The notes under the pieces: generated by a model | What the model saw: the letters and a program-made list of their open reading frames with translations, nothing else | Told to the model about the DNA's origin: nothing | The model's database searches: none | NCBI GenBank assembly: GCA_022457155.1 | Contig: JAJGOT010000511.1 | Coordinates: 550,659-614,658 of the forward strand | Length of the DNA: 64,000 bases | DNA from: Cladopsammia gracilis | Lineage: Eukaryota > Cnidaria > Anthozoa > Scleractinia > Dendrophylliidae | Direction of reading: 5' to 3' | Made by a program: the position numbers and the translations under genes | In this document: positions 57,754 through 64,000 of the stretch, one piece after another | How the letters are laid out: each line of letters begins with the position of its first letter | Numbering within the stretch: position 1 is the first letter of the stretch

Positions 57754-58609
57754 TAAGAGAAGAAAAGAAAAATATAAAACTTGATCATACGAAGGCGCGA
57801 AAAATGTTGCCGTTTTTGGCAAAGCTGTTCAATCGCACGGTGAAACCGCTCGATCTGGAGAAAACGAACGAGCATATTTTTAAGTTGTGAAAATGCCCTC
57901 TTATAATTGGCTTTGGAATATGGTATCAGATGCTTTATACTTTCTCTTAATTGTTCCTAAACATTGTTTAAAGCGGATTCCGAAAGATCTCACGATTACG
58001 GCTGTAGGAGCTAAAATGACCAAGTTTGTAAGCTCATCTTTAATTTCGCACCGTGGGCTGTTATCAGTGCGAGTTTTGTCGAACTCAGTGGAGAACTGAA
58101 TTATTTATGAACTGGAACAGAGACTCTCTCTGCAGCTCAAATGCCGCCATGTTGTGACGTCACGGGGTTATCAATTCTGATAACTGTGCCGGACTGTTCA
58201 ACGTTTAAAACATGACATGGTTTTTGGAAAGGTTGGTGCTAAAGTAGACTGAAAAGCCACGATGACGTTTATTTTGTCTGCCAAAACACAGTTTTTAGCT
58301 GTTTGCACTGCTGTTTTCATTTGAGGTCTGTGTGGACCTGTAGTAGTTTAGTGCGGTTCACGCGAGCTGCATTTCAGTCTTTATGAGTTTCTTTACTTTT
58401 GCGAGGCTGCCACGCTATGTAGAAAGAGACGATGTTAAATGATTTTGAATGAAGTCGAAGAGAACTCCTAGTTTATGATATACTAAAACAACTATAACAT
58501 GCAAGGCTGATCAAGCTAAATTTGTTGGGTTTCTTTTAATTTTGCCCATTATTTCGGTTAGACAAAACTTCATCTTCAGGAGAAGAAGGAGGAGGATGAC
58601 TATATTCGG

Positions 58610-58760
58610 GTACCTCCGTTAAACGAGTTGTTTTATTGGCTCACCAAAACAATAGATGAATGACCTAAACAATGTCCCTATCCCTATAAACAATAGCAGG
58701 TACTGTTTTAGAACGGCCAATGAAAATAGAGGTTTATGAGAGGTACGACCCTACCGCTAT
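58610..58760. repeat. Interspersed ~150-bp repeat, copy 2
   Basis: It matches 41919-42075 with only scattered substitutions and sits between the inverted repeats at 58499 and 59212. Confidence 0.75.
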
Positions 58761-58869
58761 ATTCAAATCCCCATGATTATTAACAAAGTAGGTACATAGA
58801 TACACTTGCTATAGTCAGAGACTCCTTGTCTTAACGCATTGTACGTCAGTAAGCGCTGTGTTAATTAGA

Positions 58870-59084
58870 CCACTTAACTTCAGTGTTTTATTCAATTTTA
58901 GTGCAATCTGCAAAGCTTTTTAATAGTATAAGGTTTTTGATTTTATTAGATAATTTGTATTATTCATGTACTTGTTTTGCCCCGCCAAGATTAGCTTTCC
59001 AGCTATTTGCAGGGCAAACCAAACCATCCAACTCTTGTATTGTTATACAAAGAATAAATTGTTGTCGTTGTTGTTGTTGTTGGA
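58870..59084 (+). mobile_element. LINE 3' end with TTG tail
   Basis: A CCCCGCCAAGATTAGCTTTC segment is followed by CTTGTATTGTTATACAAAG, AATAAA and GTTGTTGTTG repeats. This is the layout of a non-LTR 3' end. No RT code is present. Confidence 0.45.
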
Positions 59085-59725
59085 CTAAAAAAACTAAGAC
59101 TTAGCTTTCTTAGCCCCTGATGAAGGTTAGTTTTGTCTTACCGAAATATTGGGCAATATTAGCTAATATTAAAAGAAACCGAACAAATTCAGCTGTTTGA
59201 TCAGCTTTGCATGTTAAAGTTTTTATTTAGTTCATTGCTGATCTTGATCTGCACTAAGATCCAGCTACATTTTTTCTACTGTTTGTACAAGTGGTCCTTG
59301 TACTGTTACAGAGGTCACTGGATTTATGATATACTAACCTGTCGTGTACATACTGAAGGTGCTTTCTATCTATAGGCCATGTCTTCTCAGTTTTCGACGT
59401 CCCGACCAAGAGGACAAACAGCCTGCGGAAAGAAAATAACTAATGAATAAAATAAGCCAGAAGTGCCGTGATGTAAGGAAACTTAAAAGACAAGGCAATA
59501 TATAACCATGTTTGTGCTGCGCCTAAATACTGCTGACGTACACACTGTTGCAATGTATTTCCTTCCAACGTCGTTAACTAGTGTAGAAGAGAATTCTTGG
59601 GTTCGCAGTGATCTAATTGTTGATTTAAAGATGGATTATCCCTTTTAATATGTATAGCAAAATTTATTGTTTGAGCAAAAAAGACGTCATCGCCATTTTC
59701 TCATGTGAAAATGTTGATCAACCGG

Positions 59726-59793
59726 AACCTTGTTTTCAGGGTCCTGTCTCCATGATGACGTAGCTGAAGAGAAAGGATCCTGGGAACGAGGTT
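59726..59793. mobile_element. Decayed copy of the 22437 palindromic MITE
   Basis: AACCTTGTTTTCAGGGTCCT pairs imperfectly with GGATCCTGGGAACGAGGTT. The loop contains ATGATGACGTAGC. Confidence 0.6.
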
Positions 59794-60269
59794 GGATATT
59801 AATATCTTTACAGCGTATTTTTCTCAGTGGGAGAAAACCTTGTATGTCACTGAACTTAATATAATAACACAATTTTAACACAGTTATTTTTAGACTGGTT
59901 TCAATGCACTTAGCAGCGATTTTCCCAGTAGGGAGTATCCCTACAGGGGACCCTCGCGAGGTTTGTAGGTTTTAGTCGTAGAGATAGCGATAAAATTAAG
60001 AATTTACTTATTATAACTACATTTGGCAGAAGTCCCCAAAAATACTTATAACCGCGTGTGAATTAGCATATCAAAAGAATTCAGCTAAAACGATCATTTT
60101 TCGTAAACATAACACGTCATCTTGGGTCAGTGTTAGCTTTCCATCCCCATCAATTTAGTTTACTTCATAGGCCTTTGTCACGCCCCGCCATTTTGTATGG
60201 CAAAAGATTTACGCCGCCCAGCCTCGCAGTGAAAAAGTTGAAAATAATAATAATTATAATAATAATAAT

Positions 60270-60540
60270 AATCATTTTATTTAAGTGTCAAAGGTATTTA
60301 GCGCGTGAGCACTAATTGGGGACACTAAATATAGAAACAAATATTGCAAATAGAACATAACACGTTAAAAATCTCAACTGGCAGGATGCAAACCAGTTGG
60401 CTATTTTACAAGCGTGGCCGAGGAGTTGAACTCGGGACTACCGTGAAACAACTCCAGATAGTGGTCAGAGCGGGACTTGAACTCGGGACCACCGGTTTTC
60501 AAGTCCAGCGCCCTAACCACTCGACCACGCTGCCTCCCAT
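60270..60540 (-). mobile_element. tRNA-derived SINE (minus) with AAT-repeat tail
   Basis: Read in reverse, the head is GGCAGCGTGGTCGAGTGG with GGACTTGAAAACC and the B box GAGTTCAAGTCCCG, like a serine-type tRNA. A second decayed B-box copy follows. The 3' part shares ACTTTGACACTTAAATAA-like sequence with the 57109 SINE and ends in AAT repeats at 60241-60272. Confidence 0.75.
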
Positions 60541-60894
60541 AACGCTGCCTCCCAAAACGAGTTTGGGCGCGCAAAAACAACGCATTTTATTCTCCCGGGT
60601 GTCAACATGGCCGCCGCGTGATAAAGGGTTGTGACTTAAATCAGGTTTCTGAGCCCGCGAGAATGAGAACCCCCCACCAAACCAATGTTTTCACTGAACC
60701 GCTGGTCCAAACCTGAGTTTGGAGTATCCATTCTAGTCGCAACCGTGATAAACGCCTATTGACTTAAATTTGTCGATTTGTTTTGATGACTCAACTAGTT
60801 GAGAATGTTTTGCATATGGCAACCATATTAAATTATTTATATGCAGGGAAATAATTGAAATTATTGCACGTTTTTTACCTTTTTCTTTTATTAA

Positions 60895-61147
60895 AATTAG
60901 ACTCATAAGCGTGGTATTCACTCGCGTCATAAACATAAGCATAAGCATAAGCGAAAGTATAAGCGGAAGCATTACTGAGCTTATGTCCAGTAAAAACGGG
61001 GCCCGACATAAACATGAGCATAAGTGCACGTATAAGCATAAGGATCGATTTTAAATGCTTAATATGTCAATGTCCGTTTTCACTTGAGGCAAAATCTTAT
61101 GGTTTCGCTTTATAATATGCTTATGCCGGTCGCTAGTGAAAACCATG
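60895..61147. mobile_element. ATAAGC-rich MITE related to 780-1116
   Basis: Words of the GCATAAGCATAAGC type fill 60930-61040. The right end is CGCTAGTGAAAACCATG. The minus-strand Leu/Met-rich frame is repeat translation. Confidence 0.45.
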
Positions 61148-61149
61148 TT

Positions 61150-63060
61150 TTATTTCAATGGTTTACTTTAGCTTTATACTATTGCCATCACGGGAAAACT
61201 ATCTGTTAATTTTTAACAGAACGTAAAGTGACCGTTAAGCCGAAGTTAAGGTATTTGAGATAAAAACATATTAGTAGTTGACAGGGGTAACATTTAATCA
61301 AGATCCAAAATGAGTGTTGTCCGCCTATAGCGCTGGTTATAATTAAAAATAACGTAATATGAGACAAAATAGAATAGATTAAACCATTTTGCAAATTAAA
61401 ATCTTGCTGCATAACGTCAAATATTAGCAGACAATATACGATGAAATAATTGCACTGACAAGTTTTCCTTCATCTTTCACGTAAAAATTAAAATAAGTTT
61501 TGTCCTTCAATGGAATCAGTAATGATTTACTCGACGTTTTGCAGCGACTTGCACTGACAAAGCTTTTTTATTATATTGAATGTTTTTCGCGCGGCATGAG
61601 TTAAGGTATAAATTCTGGTAACTCGTTCGATTAGGAAAATATCATTAATATTCTATGAACTACATTGAACAGTATGTCATTATCTTTGTACGTTCGCGCT
61701 GGAAAGAAAAGATTGTCCGAGGAAATGGATTATCCCAGTCAAATTTCATCTACATTTTCCTTCAAAATGTTTGTCTTTAGCTATGTGGTAACTCTGACGA
61801 TACTATCAGGTATTATAATGCACTAAATTTATTTATATATGATATTTACCGACCGGGTTATAACAACTCGTATTTCCTTTTCATTTCACTTATCAAGAAT
61901 TTATATTTTGTATTGAATTTATCGACCTATTTTGTGTCGTACTGCGCATTTTCAGTCGGAAGAACGTTTTCATTGACATTTTTATCTTCTGAACTTCACA
62001 TTTTGTTTTTCGCAAATGTCTGCAGATAAAAATTATTGCCCGTGTCTTGAAGGTAATATTTATTTTGTTATTTTTGCAGCGAGCGTTTCTGATGCCTCCG
62101 GTAACCAAAACCAGGTAAAATAAATGTGTTTTGCTAAATGGTTTAAACCCTTTTTTAAAAAAAAAAAATACAATGCAAGGGTTCCTCACCTCTCAAACTA
62201 AAAAACTTAAATGAATTAATGCACAGCAACCATTTAAATAAAATGTTTATTCAGATCACTTGTACATGTATCTTTCCGTTTCCAATGGGTTGGAAATGCG
62301 TGCATTCAACCCTGAATTTGCAAACAGTTTATCATTAACAAAGAAAATGGTGCTACTTTTAAGCGCCTTCTCACTAATTTCAAGGGTGTCTTTAGTTAAG
62401 CTACATTGTACCGGTACCGCCTGGTTAAATTAACATTGGCATCGTTAACTCAGGTAGACAACGAAAAATATGCGAAAAAATAAAACAAGAATTTTCACAA
62501 CTGTAATACAATATAAAGAGGTTGTTATTCTATTTCAATGAAAATATTAAAAGGCTAACGTTACAAACTTTTGCCCCGATGCTCCAGATAAATTTGGACT
62601 AATTAATATTCTGTCAACTAGCGTCAATTCATTTAGCAGACTGCGGTCATTTTATGATGTCGCAAAAACATAATTATTCTCACTTCGAAAGTTATCTTCT
62701 TTTTTCTTTAACTCTTCATGTTTTTCGCTTCGGAAACATCTGTTATGTGTAAGTTTTCTGTTTTCCTGAATTCGAAGAACATTTATTTTGATAATTTGTG
62801 AAAAACAGGAATTTACAGCTTAAGGCCGTTGCTTAGAAACCGGCATATTTCTGATATTTGTTGATTTCCAAAATGGGAGTCGTACTGGAGGCGTTATGAA
62901 AATCTTATCTCAATTATTATTTTTGTTTTGTTTTGTTTTTTTACATTTCTTCGGATTGAATTGAACAAAATTCTGTTGGTATGAGGAAAAATAGGCTCTC
63001 TTTATATTAGGAAGCATGTGTCTACTCAGTGCACGCTGCTAAAGTTTTGTTTGTACAGTT
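61150..63060. other. Intergenic, AT-rich, nothing recognised
   Basis: Short frames have no recognisable motif. I see no strong inverted repeat or tRNA-like head. Confidence 0.4.
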
Positions 63061-63069
63061 ACCGGTAAT

Positions 63070-63430
63070 CCCGGGGGGGGGTGGGAGGGGGTACTCCCTT
63101 ATATACGCTATATAGGTATGTGCCGCCCGAAATAGGGTAGGGTTTTTGAGGTGCTCAGTCCTTAAATAGGGTATCGTTTTTGGTATTTTTGGTATTGTGA
63201 TCCGTAGATATTCCTTAGATAGGGTCACTATAAATTGCAGTATCCACTCCAACGCGCAAAACGAAAACGATATGGTCTGTTAAAACTGTACTACACGCCT
63301 GAATTGGGCCTTAAAAAGGGTATCAAATCTCGACTTTCTACCCTTAAATAGGGTCAGGGTTTGAGAACCTTGGCGGCACACACCTATCCTAAATTGCCGG
63401 GAGTACTCCCCACCCCCCCTCCCCCCCGGG
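63070..63430. mobile_element. Poly-G-ended MITE with 8-bp target duplication
   Basis: CCGGTAAT at 63062-63069 and 63431-63438. The ends are CCCGGGGGGG to GGGGGTACTCC, mirrored by GGAGTACTCCCC to CCCGGG. The interior has AAATAGGGT words in both halves and TGTGCCGCC near the left end paired with GGCGGCACAC near the right. Confidence 0.85.
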
Positions 63431-63953
63431 CCGGTAATTCAACCCGGTCTTCTTTTGAAATTTTGGGGTCTGCCAGTTGAAGGCCAACTCTACTACTGAC
63501 GTCACAACTGGTGGGTGGCAATGATATTTGTAACCCACGCGGCAGTCACGCGCGGCCTTTATTATCATCTCCGTCTTCTTCGGCCAATTTTTCATTAATT
63601 TCACGTCTTAAAAGAACAAAATATTCATTTGTGTTTAGGCGACCTCTGGAGGCCAGGCTAAATTAAGGTTTATCTAACCGAATACTACACAAAAAATTCT
63701 TTGTAATCGGGCATCCAACGAAAAACGCTTAGGAAAACGCTTAGGAAATCGCTTGGAATAGTGTTGTACTGTTCTTCCATATCACTTTAATGCCTTCACA
63801 GGAAACTATGTGAACACTAATGCGGTTTGTTCGTTTCGGTTCTGTTGGCTGAGTATTTCAGAGGCAGATCTACAATTTTTTTATCCGGGGAAAGGAATCT
63901 AATCCTCGAATTTTTTACCTTCTTCTCCTTCCCGAAAATCCTAGCTGACCGTA

Positions 63954-63954
<1 letters not shown>

Positions 63955-64000
<46 letters not shown>
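63955..64000. repeat. Run of 46 C to the window edge
   Basis: A pure C homopolymer continues to the last base. It may be the start of another poly-G-ended element or a consensus/assembly artefact. Confidence 0.7.

Larger units (their letters stand above)
58499..59212. repeat. Inverted ~90-bp repeats 530 bp apart
   Basis: 58499-58585 (GCTGATCAAGCTAAATTTGT and on) pairs with 59117-59212 at roughly three quarters identity, including the TTATTTCGGTTAGACAAAACT segment. The enclosed sequence holds the 58610 repeat and a LINE tail. This could be an inverted-terminal element of Penelope-like type or a MITE. Confidence 0.6.

Overview
The window is animal nuclear DNA, most likely from an anthozoan cnidarian and plausibly a stony coral. 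The evidence is AT-rich sequence, spliced genes with small exons, a cluster of intronless class A GPCR genes, and a dense load of short inverted-repeat transposons, tRNA-derived SINEs and Penelope/LINE/Gypsy scraps. The species cannot be named from this sequence, and nothing bacterial or plasmid-like is present.

Region 1 (1-6.2 kb): the 3' half of a glutathione synthetase gene (GSS, + strand). Six exons join in frame and end in a stop at 6147-6149; the 5' exons lie before position 1. Its introns hold a LINE fragment, SINEs and MITEs, including a three-level nested insertion in the fourth visible intron.

Region 2 (6.2-28 kb): no gene I can name. It is a field of MITEs (several with clear target-site duplications), Penelope-like scraps, tandem repeats and an 86-bp satellite whose units carry the palindrome TGACGTCA. 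A set of possible unrecognised exons lies at 10.8-11.6 kb.

Region 3 (28-47 kb): a tandem segmental duplication. Each copy held a flanking segment, an intact-type GPCR and a second-family GPCR that is now a pseudogene. In copy A a ~1-kb upstream segment is present three times at an exact 994-bp step. In copy B the GPCR has an in-frame TAG where its three paralogues have Trp, and the second-family GPCR is split by transposons, one of them at its DRY motif.

Region 4 (47-49.4 kb): four inverted-repeat elements follow each other within 870 bp, then a LINE 3' end.

Region 5 (49.4-55.6 kb): two more full-length GPCR genes of the same family. The four paralogues differ in whether they keep the canonical extracellular disulfide cysteines. 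An 83-bp identical block across the DRY-region code, in otherwise diverged genes, suggests gene conversion.

Region 6 (55.6-64 kb): SINEs, MITEs, a LINE tail and a poly-G-ended element. The window ends in 46 consecutive C residues. No genuine tRNA, rRNA or CRISPR was found; all tRNA-like sequences sit in SINE contexts.
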